Below are positions 9,629-20,821 of a stretch of 64,000 bases of DNA, piece after piece (positions within the stretch are counted from its first letter, which is position 1; each line of letters begins with the position of its first letter). This DNA comes from Tilletiopsis washingtonensis (taxonomy: Eukaryota; Basidiomycota; Exobasidiomycetes; Entylomatales). Below the pieces are notes generated by a model that saw only the letters and a list, made by a program, of their open reading frames with translations, did not search any database and was not told where the DNA came from. The DNA is taken from NCBI RefSeq assembly GCF_003144115.1, contig NW_020312006.1:680516-744515 (forward strand), written 5' to 3'. Both the position numbers and the translations under genes were made by a program.

Positions 9629-12152
9629 GGCGGCTCTCGGCGCGTGCGAGGGAGCTGTCCAGTACTGAGACAGGCAGACGCCGGCCCGAGCGCTGTGAGG
9701 TGCGGCGCGCGAGGCGCTGTACGCGGAGATGAAGCACCAGCCGGCGAGAGAGCGGGTGCGAGGTGGCCGGGTGTGAGTGGAGCGAAGGAGAGCTCGAGGC
9801 GCGCCTGCCCGAGCGCATCGCGCGTGGCACCATGCCGCGCCGCGACATCTTCGGCCTCGCAGCGCTGGCGCGCGCCGGCTGAGCCCTTAGCTTCGTCTGC
9901 AGCGTAGTCAGAGATATGGCTCCAGTAGCAAGCCACGAGGCAACACTCAGATCTTGACACGAGAAAGACGACAAAATCAACTTCCATCTGCTGCTCATCC
10001 AGACCGAATCTGTCCGAGTGAGAGCTGCGGCAAGGCTGCCAGCGCGACTCAGGGACCGGGAGCGTCAGGGGCCCGTGCGAGCTGAGCATCGGGGCTGGCT
10101 GAACCATCAGGCCGCTCGCTCGGCGTCTCTCATTGCTTGATGCTCTCATTGATAGAGCCTGATGGCATCTCCCAGCAGACGTCGCTCCGTGCTCAGCTGC
10201 GTCAGAGTCATCCCTGATCAGGCGGCCAGGAAAGTGTGCATCCGCCAAGGCGCGCACGCGGCACGCTCTCAGATGCGCTAGGGCCACCTGCGAGAGAGCG
10301 CTCCGCCGAAGCTGCCGGCCGCAGCGGGGTCCGTGAGGCCGACAGTTTGCTTGCGATATCCTCGAACGACAAATCGGGTGCTTTCCACCGAAGTCTCGCA
10401 CGGACACGAGGCCTTGCCGCCCTCACACAGCACACAGCTCAAGACGCGCGACTTGGACACGTCGAAGGACGTCGCGATCCGGCCGACAGGCGCAACCACG
10501 CTGCGGCAAGCGCACGGCAGGGACTGCGTTGCAGCGCCATCACCGCCATGGCATTCAGTCTAGTGCGCAGCAGGTCGAGATGCAGCTCAGCTCAGCCACG
10601 CCCAGGCCTCGCCAGCTTGCGATGCGCAGCGCGGCGCAGCGCAGCGGAGTCGAGGCGAAGTCGCCTCAGGCGCTTACGGCCGTACGGGCGCAAGCTCTGC
10701 GCTCCTACGCTCACGCACGACTCGCGGTGTCTGACCTCTGCGCGTTGCGCAGACAGGTGCCGCCAGTCCAGCGTTTTGCGCTCAGCTCGAAAGGCATGAC
10801 TGCCGCTGCACCATGAGCGTGCAGAGTGGACGAGGCGGCGCTGCAGCGCTGAGGTCTAGCCAGGGGCAGCAAGAACGTGCACGGGGCCCTGCCGCTCCTC
10901 GGCACATGGTGCGCAGCATCAACGCTCAGCGCTGCAGGGGGCCCTCGAGCCATGCGGTGCATGCGAGCATCTGAGAGAATTGCGCGCCGTGCGAGCGACC
11001 GAAGCATCTCTGCGCCTCAACGTTGTGGTCTGGGGCTGCATCCAGCGCAGAGGCTGAGTCTACTTTGCAGCAGCAGAACGCAGCGGCGGCAGCACGTCGG
11101 GGCTGCGTCCGCGGCCGCAGCGCCGTTGCTGCCCTCGCGGCTGCGGCCGAGGCGCCGACCACGACGTCGAGTCGAAGAGGCTCGCGGTGCGAGCCGTATC
11201 TGCCTGCCGCTCTGCAAAGGCGTGGAAGGGAGACTTCGCTGCGTGTTCTGCGCGCTGTCTTTCTGCCACGCTGCATGATGCATCGGCATGAGGCGGCGTT
11301 GGCATGCCGCACATGCCGCACAACGCCGCGGCCGCATGCTGCTCCGCGGAATCTCCTGCGCCGGGCCGAGCTGCGTCCGCGGGCGGGGAGCGGAGCGCGA
11401 GGAGATGCGAGAGGGGGCACGAGGTGAGGGACGCGCGGCCGCGACGGAGCCGAGTGAGGGACGCGTCAGCAGCGTCAGCCGCCAGCATCAGGCCCGCGCC
11501 GCCGCCCGCACCGCACGCCGAGCGCCGCGCCTTCAGCTGCAGCCGATCTGCCAATTTCTGCGCGCACGCTGCCGCCCTCTGCCTCGCGCCTTGACCGTTT
11601 GTAGAACGCTGCAGGCCGCGCGTCACTCTGGGACCTGAATTCGGTGCCGAGGCAGCACAGCACTCGACTTTCGAGGAGTGCAAGGCAGGGTTCAGCCGCT
11701 CACGCAGCCCCAGCACGCACGGCAGCAGCCGCAGGTGCCCGCTCGCCTTTCTCGGCTGCAGGCTGCGGGGCCGCGCTTCGCCTTCCGCGGACTCGCACTC
11801 GGTCATGTCTGCGCTGCATGCTGCTGCCCTGCATCGGCATCCGTGCCGCCGCCTCTCGGCCGCAAGCGCCTCTCTCCCGCTGCTGCGCGCCGCTGAGCTG
11901 CGGTGCTGACATCGACCGCGCGGCTGCTCTGACCGCGGGGCCACGATGACGCGGCCCCCTGCCCTTCCCGCCTCCCTCTCGCCTGCAAACCTGGACCCAA
12001 CTGTTAAGCCACACCGTCCGACACCTTCGCTCCCGACCACTACCACCACCGCGCACCTCAGGCCATCCTCTGCGTCCCTCAACCAAGCACTGACGCGTAC
12101 CCTACGCGCTCGCCTTACCTGAGCCGCGCGCCGTCAGCCCGCTCGGCCCGCC
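9629..12152. other. 2.5-kb divergent intergenic region
   Basis: The largest gap in the window, between the DHHC gene (-) and the ABC transporter (+). It holds several moderately long open frames on both strands (for example 11060-12082 on minus), but all are Arg/Ala/Ser-rich, lack motifs, and look like by-products of high GC. The last ~150 bases before the transporter ATG are pyrimidine-rich, as in fungal 5' leaders. I see no tRNA, repeat or transposon. Confidence 0.5.
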
Positions 12153-15100
12153 ATGGCGTCCGCTCCTAACACGGCCGGCACCTCGGCTGCACCGGCACCC
12201 GCACTCGCCGCGCCGGCCATCGAGAAGAAGATCAGCAGCAGCAGCAGCGACAGCGATCCGGCGGCCCACCTCGAGAACGCATCGTCCAGCGCCTCGTCGT
12301 CCAGCGCCGCCAAGGGCAAGGGCAAGGAGCCCGCCGGCTTCGCCTACAACCCCGGACAGCGCAACCTCGTGCATGTGCAGAAGCGCGAGAAGTTCTGGCA
12401 GCTCTGGCGGCCGCGCGAGCTGCCGCCGCCGCCGCGTGCCTCGATGGAGGACGCCGAGCTCATCCCGCTCGAGCACGCCGGCGTGCTGAGCCAGATGACG
12501 TTCACGTGGGCCGGGCCCATCATGATCCTCGGCTACGAGCGCGCGCTCGAAGCGACGGACCTGTGGAAGCTCGGCAAGGACCGGCAGGCGCGCGAGCTCA
12601 GCACGCGCCTCCTCGAGCGCTGGGACCGCCGCGTGCAGGCCGCCAAGGCACACAACGCCAGCCTCGAGAGCGGCGAGCTGCAGCCGGGCGCGATGCTGAA
12701 GCTCCGGTGGGCCGCGGCGTCGGCGCTCGGCAAGGGCCCCAAGGGCGGCGTGCGGGAGCGGGAGCGGCTCTGGCGCCTGCCTCCGCCGGCCGAGCCCAAG
12801 GGCGCCAGCCAGCGCGCTGCCGCCGCAAAGGCGACTGCCAAGGGCGCAAAGAAGCCCGTCAACTGGAGCGGCCACCAGCAGCCGAGCCTGGCGTCGGCCG
12901 TCATCGACCTCTTCCGCCGTGAAATGGCTGCGGCCATCGTCATCAAGCTCGTCGCCGACGCCGGTGAGTGGCGGCTCTGACCTTGGCGCGCCGTTTTTGC
13001 TGACACTTCGCAGCCCAAATGCTCTCGCCACTCCTCATCCGTGTCATCGTGCAGTTCGCCGCCGAGGCGTACGTGCACTACATCAACCCTGCCATCCCCG
13101 GGCCCAATGTCGGCGTCGGCGTTGGCTACGCCATCGCGCTGTTCGCCATGCAGCTGCTCAACTCGGTCGCGCAGCACGCCTTCTTCTTCCGCTCCATGTC
13201 GATGGGCGTCGATGCGCGCACGGCCGTCATCTCGGCCATGTACACGCGCGCCCTCAGCCTCAACCCCAAGGACCGCTCGCCCGGCGCGCTGCTCAATCAC
13301 GCCTCGACGGACGTCTCGCGCATCGACTTTGCGATGCAGTGGGCCCTGCTGATGTGAGTCGCTCGCCCGCTTGTACGTGCCGCAGCCTGCTGACCCCTCG
13401 ATCCTGCAGGTTCACCTCGCCATTCGCCCTCGCACTCTGCCTCGGCCTGCTCATCTGGCAGATTGGCGTCTCGGCGCTGGCCGGCTTTGCCATCCTCGTC
13501 GTCGCCATCCCGGCACAGGGCTGGGTTATGAAGTCGCTTTTCATGACGCGCCGCGAGAGCATGAAGTTCACCGACAAGCGCGCCAAGCTCATCAACGAGC
13601 TGCTCTCGTCGATCCAGATTGTCAAGTCGTTTGCCTTCGAGCGCAAGTTCCTCGAGAAGATCGGCGCGATCCGCCGCAAGGAGCTGCAGGGCATCCGCAA
13701 GCTCATCATCGTGCGCTCGGCGATGATCGCGCTCGCGTTCAGTCTGCCGACGCTGGCCTCCGTCGTCGGCTTCCTCGTCTATGCGGCGCTCGGCAACAGC
13801 CTGCTCGAGGGCGGCGCCAACACGACGAGCCGCGTTTTCATCGCGCTGACGCTGTTCCAGCTGCTGCGCATGCCGCTCATGTTCCTGCCGCTCTCCTTCT
13901 CGTCGGCGGCCGACGCCTACGCCGCCATCTCGCGCCTCAGCAACGTCTTCACCGCCGAGCTGCTCGAGGACAAGAGCGAGCGCGCGCCCGAGGCCAAGTT
14001 CTCGCTCGAGCTCATCGACGCCTGCTTCAAGTACGACGAGGTCGACCCGAGCAAGGACGACGAGAAGAAGAAGAAGCACAAGAAGGGCCACGCCAAGGAC
14101 ACGCACGCGGCCAAGCCCGTCGTCGCCGCCGAGCAGGGCAACGCCAAGCCGCCATCCTTCATGCAGCGCCTCTTCAAGCCCAAGCAGAGCATCGCCGTCG
14201 CCCCGTCGTCCGAGACTGGCCTGCCCAAGCCCGTCACCGCCAACAAGGCGGCCGAGACCGAGCTCACCGACGCACCCGAGGAGTTCGACGAGAAGCACGA
14301 GCCGGCCGAGGAGGTGCCGTTCTCGCTGCGCAACATCAACCTGCGCTTCACGCCCGGCGAGCTCGTCGCCATCGTCGGCCCCGTCGGCAGCGGCAAGACG
14401 TCGATCTTCTCGGGCCTCACCGGCGAGATGCGCATGGAGAGCGGCCGCATCATCTGGGGCGGCAACGGCCTCGCCGCGTACTCGGCGCAGCAGCCGTGGA
14501 TCCAGGCGGCCAGCGTGCGCGACAACATCACCTTCGGCCTGGCCTTCGAGGAGGAGCGCTACTGGGAGGTCGTCAAGACGTGCGAGCTCGAGGCGGACCT
14601 GCGCATGCTGCCGCAGGGCGACATGACGGAGATCGGCGAGAAGGGCACGACGCTCAGCGGTGGCCAGAAGGCGCGCGTGAACCTCGCGCGTGCCCTCTAC
14701 TTCGACGCCGAGATCTACATGCTCGACGACCCGCTCAGCGCCGTGGACCCGCACGTCGGCAAGGCGCTCTTCCAGAACCTCATCCTCGGCCTGCGCGCCC
14801 GCGGCAAGACGGTCCTGCTCGTCACGCACGCGATCCACGTGCTGCCGCAGTGCGACCGCATCATCACGCTCGTCGACGGCCACGTCGCCGAGGACGGCCG
14901 CTACGAGACGCTCGTCCACGCCGGCGGGCCGTTCCAGAAGCTCGTGCAGGACTTCGGCGGCGACGCGCAGGAGGAAGAGGAGGAGCACAAGGAGGACGAG
15001 GAGGAGGCGATCGACGAGGCGGCGGCTGCGCTGCGCCACGACAAGAAGACCATTGCACGCGCCGCCATGACGGACGCCGACGGCACCAAGGCCATGCAGA

Positions 15101-17032
15101 CGCAGGAGGAGCGCAACACGGGCTCCATCGCGCTCAGCGTGTACAAGGCGTACTTCCACGCCGGCCGCGGCTGGATCATGGTGCCGCTCGTGCTCATCGG
15201 CCTCGTGCTCATGCAGGGCGCCGTCGTCATGGGCTCGTACACGCTGCGCTGGTGGCTCAGCGACGACCTCGCCTGGACGCAGGGCCAGTACATGGGCCTG
15301 TACGCGGGCCTCGGTGTCGCCACTGCGTTCTTCACGGGCCTCATGGGCATCTCGACGGGCATGTTCTCGTACTACGCCGCCGCCGAGATCCACCGGCAGT
15401 CGATCACGCGCGTGCTCTACGCGCCGCTCTCGTTCTTCAACGTCACGCCCAAGGGCCGCATCGCGAACCGCTTCTCCAAGGACGCCGACTCGCTCGACAA
15501 CCAGCTCGCCGACTCGTTCCGCATGGCCGCCAGCACCATCGCACAGGTCATCGGCGCGTGCATCCTGATCTCGATCCTGGCGCACTACTTTGCCCCGGCC
15601 GTCGCGGGCATCCTCGTGTTCTACTTCATCGGCGCCGCCATCTACCGCCGCTCGGCGCGCGAGGTGAAGCGCATCGACGGCACACTGCGCGGCTCGCTCT
15701 ACGCCCACATCTCCGAGACGCTGCACGGCGTCAGCACGGTCAAGGCGTACGGCGAGACGCAGCGCTTCCTGCGCGACCACTTCCGCCTCATGGACTACGA
15801 GAACCGCGCCTACTTCATGACGATCACGAACCAGCGCTGGCTCGGCATCCGGCTCGACTTCCTCGGCGCGCTCCTCGTCTTCATCGTCGCGCTGCTCACG
15901 ACGGCCGGCGCGAGCCAGGGCATCTCGCCCGCCTCGACCGGTCTCGCGCTCAGCTACATTCTCCAGGTCTCGCAGAGCTTCAGCTGGATGACGCGCCAGA
16001 TCGCTGAGGTCGAGAACGAGATGTCGTCGGTCGAGCGGCTGAACCACTACGCGACGGAGATCGACGAGGAGGCGCCGCAGGAGATCCCCGACGCGCACCT
16101 GCCCGCCGAGTGGCCGCAGGCGGGTGCCATCGCGATCCGCGACGTGCAGCTGCGCTACCGGCCCGAGCTGCCCATCGTCCTCAAGGGCATCTCGCTCGAC
16201 GTCAAGGCCGGGCAGAAGGTCGGCATTGTCGGCCGCACAGGCAGCGGCAAGAGCACGCTGCTCACGGCGCTGCTGCGTCTCGTCGAGCTCGAGGCTGGCA
16301 GCATCGTCATCGACGGCGTCGACGTGTCGAAGATCGGGCTGCGCGACCTGCGCCAGCGCATCGCCATCCTGCCGCAGGACCCGACGCTGTTCAGCGGCAC
16401 GCTGCGCTCGAACCTCGACCCCTTCGGGCAGTACGACGACGCGCGCCTGTGGGACGCCCTGCGGCGCGCCCACCTCGTCGACAGCGACAGCGCCGGCGGC
16501 ACGCCCGCACACGGCGGCACGCCTGCGCCGAGCGGCCGCGCCACGCCGACCGGCATCGAGCCCGACGCGGCCGACGAGTCGAAAGTGTCGCGCTTCACGC
16601 TCGACACGACGATCGAGGAGGAGGGCAACAACCTGTCGCTCGGCCAGCGCTCGCTCGTGTCGCTGGCGCGCGCGCTCGTCAAGGACTCGCGCGTGATCCT
16701 GCTCGACGAGGCGACGGCGTCGGTCGACGTCGAGACGGACGCCAAGATCCAGACGACGCTCAACGAGGCGTTCGGCGACCGCACGCTGCTGTGCATTGCG
16801 CACCGCCTGCGCACGATTCTCAACTACGACCTCGTCTGCGTCGTCGACTCGGGCCGCGTGGCCGAGTACGCCTCGCCGCTGGAGCTCTTCGACCAGGGCG
16901 GCATCTTCCACGAGTGAGTAGTGCCGATGCTCGAGCTGAGTGCTTTGCTGACGTAGCTCTCCCCACAGAATGGCCGAGCGTGCCAACATCAGCCGCGCCG
17001 ACATCCAGCTCGCCTCGACCCGCGGCCTCTGA
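12153..17032 (+). CDS. YOR1: ABC transporter, ABCC/Yor1 (MRP) type, full-length
   Basis: ATP-driven exporter of drugs or conjugates. Exons 12153-12963, 13014-13353, 13410-16913 and 16969-17032 give 1,572 residues in a TMD1-NBD1-TMD2-NBD2 order without an N-terminal TMD0, as in yeast Yor1. The N-terminus is Ser/Ala-rich, then LSQMTFTWAGPIMILGYERA with ALEATDLWKL, a Yor1 hallmark. NBD1: Walker A GPVGSGKTS (~residue 708), signature LSGGQKAR (~799), Walker B MLDDPLSAVD with Asp where the catalytic Glu would be, the usual degenerate ABCC site. NBD2: GRTGSGKST (~1325), variant signature LSLGQRS (~1460), VILLDEATASVD (~1480) with intact Glu. A Lys-rich segment (KKKKHKKGHAKD) and a Gly/Thr-rich insert (SAGGTPAHGGTPAP) are family-unusual. 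Substrate unknown; plasma membrane is likely. The orthology call is by architecture. Confidence 0.95.
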
Positions 17033-17427
17033 GCGGCAACGGCATGCACCGCAGCAACCATCCTTGCTCCCCTTCCCTCGCCTCGGATCTTGTCAGCATA
17101 GTGACGCACCGTATGAGCTTGTATTTCATCCTGTGCATTGTGTCTTGCGGCGGCGATGGCATGCCTGATGAGCTGAGCGCTGGGCGTTTCGAGGCGGCGG
17201 CGGACGAAGAGGACGTCTCTGTCTACGGCCGAGGGTCCCAGGCTGGTGCCAGAATTCCGCGGCTTTGCGAGGTGGAGCAGGCGCGCGGCGCATTCAGATT
17301 CGCGCTGCGTCAGCCTCGTGCAGGCTGCCTCCCGACCACACTCTCTCGCACGCCTTCGCATCTCCGGCACTGCTTGAGCACGCATCGCCTGCACGCACAC
17401 ATCCAGCCGCTCCACTTGTCACCAGCC
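17033..17427. promoter_or_regulatory. spacer between YOR1-like and COQ11-like genes
   Basis: Tandem same-strand spacer of 395 bases. It must contain the 3' end of the ABC transporter mRNA and the promoter of the COQ11-like gene. No recognisable element was found. Confidence 0.4.
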
Positions 17428-18642
17428 ATGCGTCTCCTCGTCGTCGGCGGCAACGGCTTCCTCGGCTCGTGCATCTGCAAGGCGGCCCTGGCCCGCGGCT
17501 GGGCGGTAGACTCGATCTCGTGCGTGCAGACGGGCCTGGCCAGCAGTAGCTCAGCTCACTGACCTTGCTGCGCATTCACTTCCACAGCGCCAGCGGGCGG
17601 CCGTTTGTCTCGCCCGCCGGGCACCAGCCGGCGTGGTCGGCGTCGAAGCAGATGGGCTGGCACAAGGCGCGTGCCGACCAGCCCGACGAGTATGCGGCGC
17701 TGGCGGCGCGCGCCGACGCCTGCGTGCACACCATCGGCGTGCTGCTCGAGGGCGAGTACAAGACGGGCGGCGTCGTGGGCGCCGCCGGCAGCCTGGCGTA
17801 CGCGTGGAGCGGCGGCAAGATCGGCGGCGGCGACCCGATGCGGAGGAAGAACTACGGCGTGATGAACCGCGACATGGGTGAGTGGGCCTTCTGATGAAGC
17901 TGGCGACGTCTTGGGCGACTGCAGGAGAGTTGTTGTCCTGCAGATCGCTGAAGTGGCTCTAGCTTGCACGCCGCTGGAGCGGCTTTTCGCTCACGCACAT
18001 TTCTTCCAGCCATCACGGTAGCAGAGACGTTCGCGGCGTCAAGGGCCCCGTCTAGCGGCTCTGCAACGCCGTCATCACCAGCATCGCAGCCCAACACACC
18101 TCGCCGTGCTCCGTTCGTGTTCATTTCGGCGGCCGACCACTCGGCACCGCTCGTGCCGCGCGCGTACATCGAGACGAAGCGGCAAGCCGAGGCCGCCATC
18201 GCACAGATCCCCTCGCTGCGCGGCATCTTCATGCGGCCAGGTGAGAGCGCACAGCCAGCTAGAAACGCCTGCTCCACTGACGCTGGCACTGCTCGCAGGG
18301 CTGATGTACCATCCTGCGCTGAAGCCGGCGACGACGCTGCCGGCCGCGTTGCTGGACCTCTCCGCCTCGGTGCACAAGCGTCTCGGCGCTCTGGGCGTGC
18401 CGACGCCTGCCGGCCTGCTGCGTGCAGCATCCATGCTGGGCCCTGATGTGCGGCCACTGGCGAACGCACTCGAGAGTAGCCCGCTGCACGCCGAGACAGT
18501 CGCGCGTGCAGTGTGCGCTGCGCTCGAAGCCGAGCACTACGAAGGGCCGCTCGAGGTCGAGGAGATGCGGCACATGCGGCCGCTCCCGCGGCAGACTGAG
18601 CCTCTGCCAGTGTACAATGCACCGCCACCGCCACCTCAATGA
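17428..18642 (+). CDS. COQ11: NAD(P)-binding Rossmann protein, Coq11 (YLR290C)-like, mitochondrial ubiquinone biosynthesis
   Basis: Atypical short-chain dehydrogenase of the NDUFA9/Coq11 type, which in yeast associates with the mitochondrial coenzyme Q synthome. Exons 17428-17519, 17588-17877, 18010-18240 and 18299-18642 give 318 residues. The dinucleotide-binding motif is at the very N-terminus: RLLVVGGNGFLGSCICKAAL, the GxxGxxG glycines intact. Further family features are ACVHTIGVLLEG, VFISAADH, YIETKRQAEAAI (the YxxxK pair) and the RPGLMYHP stretch created by the last splice. A predicted exon junction lies immediately before each conserved block. Its stop codon is only 28 bases from the stop codon of the convergent SDR gene. 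Identification as Coq11 is by motif memory; another member of the NDUFA9-like group is possible. Confidence 0.85.
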
Positions 18643-18670
18643 GATGCAATTGGTCTATCGACGCTCGGCA

Positions 18671-20193
18671 TTACCAGTCCGCGCCCTTCTCAAGCTCAAG
18701 CAGGCTCTGCACCGACTCGTCGAGCGTCTGCTTGAAGCCGCAGAACTGCAGGCCGAGCTCCTTCTGCGCCAGGCTCGTGTCGAGGCGCGCGTACTTGGCC
18801 TTGAGCGACTCGGCGTCGGTGTGCGCAACGTCCTTGTAGTTCTTGGGCAGGCGCGGCTCCAGCGCCGGGTCCTGCGCCAGCAGGCCAACGGCGAGCTCCC
18901 ACGTGTAGGCTGTCCGCGAGGGTGTGAGCTGCGCGGTGCGAGGGGCACGACATCACACTCAGACACACGCTCGGGACTGCACAGGAGGTAGCGCCGCGTC
19001 TTCGGCACGTCCTGCACGGCAAAGTAGTTGGCGTGCGCATCGGCCACATCGCGTGCGTGGCAGAAGAGCGGCAGCCGGTTGTCCGGCACCTTCTCCGCGT
19101 TCGTGAGCAGCTGCGAGGCGTGTCAGCGTCGCCCAAATGTCCGACTCTCCGTAGCGGCGCACCCCGTAGATCGTCTTGCTGCTCGTGTTGAGGTTCGACT
19201 TCGTCACGCCCGGCTGCAGCGTCTGGCCGTAGACTGTGGCGCGACGTCAGCACGGCGGCGATCTCGAAGCGCAAGCCGGCACGTACTCATGGGCGGGCAG
19301 AAGCTCGCAAGCTCAAACTGTGGCTTCTCCTGCTCGATGAAGTCGAAGGCCGCCTTCTCCGCCTGCCGCAAGTGCATGAGCATGCCGCTTGCAGCCGAAG
19401 ATGAGGGTCCAGGCGCTCACCAGCTTCTTGCTCGCGCTGTACGCAAATGCGCCCTCGCCACCGGCCTTGACGGCATCCTCGTACGTGCTGGGGTTCCAGT
19501 CCTCGGGCGTGTAGGTGTAGCCGGGCCGGTTGGGGCCGCCCTTGGAGCTGAGCGGGCGAAGATCAGTGGCAAGGCCGCAGCAAATGCAAGCACCATACTC
19601 ACAAGTCCGTCACCGCGGCGAAGGAGCTGGTCAACGCAATGCGCCGCACCGACGGCGTGCGCGCCGCGTGCCGCAGCACGTTGAGCGTGCCCTCGATGGC
19701 CGGCTTGAGCAGGTCGCGCTCGGCGTCTTGCACGTTCTGGCAGTGCGGGCGTCAGCAAGTGGAGGCGTGCAGCTTGGCCAGCACGACAGGACTGTCGCGA
19801 TGTCAGAGTGACAGTTGGGCACTCAACGCGCACTCGCCTATCCGAAGCCTCTGCTGACGCTGAGCTGGGTCCTTCGCCTTCGCCATGCTTGGCCCTCTCA
19901 TGCCTGCGAAGCCCTGATGCGCCATAGCTCACCAGCTGGTACGGGCTGGCGACATGCGCCACGTACTCGACGCCCTGCAGTGCCTCGGTCAGATCGCTGC
20001 TCGCCGTGTCCTCGACGACGACGAGCTCGACGCGCTCGCGGTCTGCCGGCGCCAGGCGTGCCAGCAGCGCGTCCTTCTTGCTGAGCGAGCGCAGCGTGCC
20101 GCGCACGCGGTAGCCGGCCGGGTGCGCGAGGAGCGCGTCGAGGACGTGTGCGGCGAGGAAGCCGGTGATGCCGGTGAGCAGGACGAGCGACAT
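18671..20193 (-). CDS. NAD(P)H-dependent reductase, GRE2 / cinnamoyl-CoA reductase-like extended SDR
   Basis: Extended short-chain reductase acting on aldehydes or ketones (yeast Gre2 reduces methylglyoxal and isovaleraldehyde). Seven exons: 20193-19933, 19736-19603, 19547-19421, 19362-19287, 19233-19163, 19110-18969 and 18909-18671, 349 residues. Evidence: N-terminal VLLTGITGFLAAHVLDALL (GxxGxxA nucleotide fold), VEYVAHVASPYQL, LKPAIEGTLNVLRHA, ALTSSFAAV, the catalytic YSASKKLAEKAAF (Tyr and Lys of YxxxK), FCPPMIYGQTL, and CHARDVADAHANY. Each of these is interrupted by or adjacent to a predicted intron whose removal restores the family pattern, which makes the model convincing despite the short exons. 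The first intron (19737-19932, 196 nt) is longer than the others. Substrate cannot be told from sequence. Confidence 0.9.
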
Positions 20194-20821
20194 GGCGTGG
20201 TGATGGTGTGGTGGTGGTGTGAGGCAGCGAGGCGAGGCTGGCAGGAGCGGGCTTCCCTCGCCTCCCCCGCACTCGGCCGCCGGCTCACCGCCTTCGCCGG
20301 CCTCCACCGCGCGCAGCCGGTCACCGCGCCGCGCTCCCACGCCTCCCAAGCGCGCATTGGGCAGCCTTGCTCTGCCCACCGTCCAGAGGCACGGCGCAGC
20401 CTGGCAGCACACTGCCAACTCGCTGTTGCCACCGATATCTGCTTCGGCAGAGATCGCAGCCTTCGCCAAGGAAGTAAGAGTGAGAGGCGCATCAGGTGAG
20501 AGAGACGGCCGCTGCCGGCTTCGCGTGCCAAAGCTTGTTTGCTTGTTCGCGTAAGCCGCACTTGCTCCTGGGCGCTTCTATAAATGACACTGCACCACCA
20601 CTTTGTTTCGTTATGAGCACTTTCGCAGGTCCTCTGCCACCATGGCTGCTCGACGCCAAGCACACGCGATACCATGGCCCAGCGACCCACTCCATCAGCG
20701 GCGCAAGGACTTCATCCCCTGTCTGCGCCGCTGCCTCCTCCTCCTCTTGGCGCGAGCGTCGCCGGCTCGCTGAAGTCTCCTCGTGCGCCGCAGCGTCGGC
20801 GAGAGCGTGCGGCGAGGTGCC
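20194..20821. promoter_or_regulatory. divergent promoter region, TATA-like element
   Basis: Between the SDR gene (-) and the orphan gene (+). A clear TATAAATG stands at 20579-20586 on the plus strand, 27-60 bases upstream of in-frame ATG codons (20612, 20642). The ATG at 20642 opens a frame shared with the orphan protein below and separated from it by one stop; a splice (donor near 20757, acceptor CCGCAG near 20794) could join them. Confidence 0.4.

Noticed and set aside
13297-17415. 1,372-codon open frame antisense to the ABC transporter
   Set aside because: Arg/Ala/Val/Glu-rich with no motif; arises because G/C-ending codons on one strand remove stops on the other. The sense strand has complete ABC transporter motifs.
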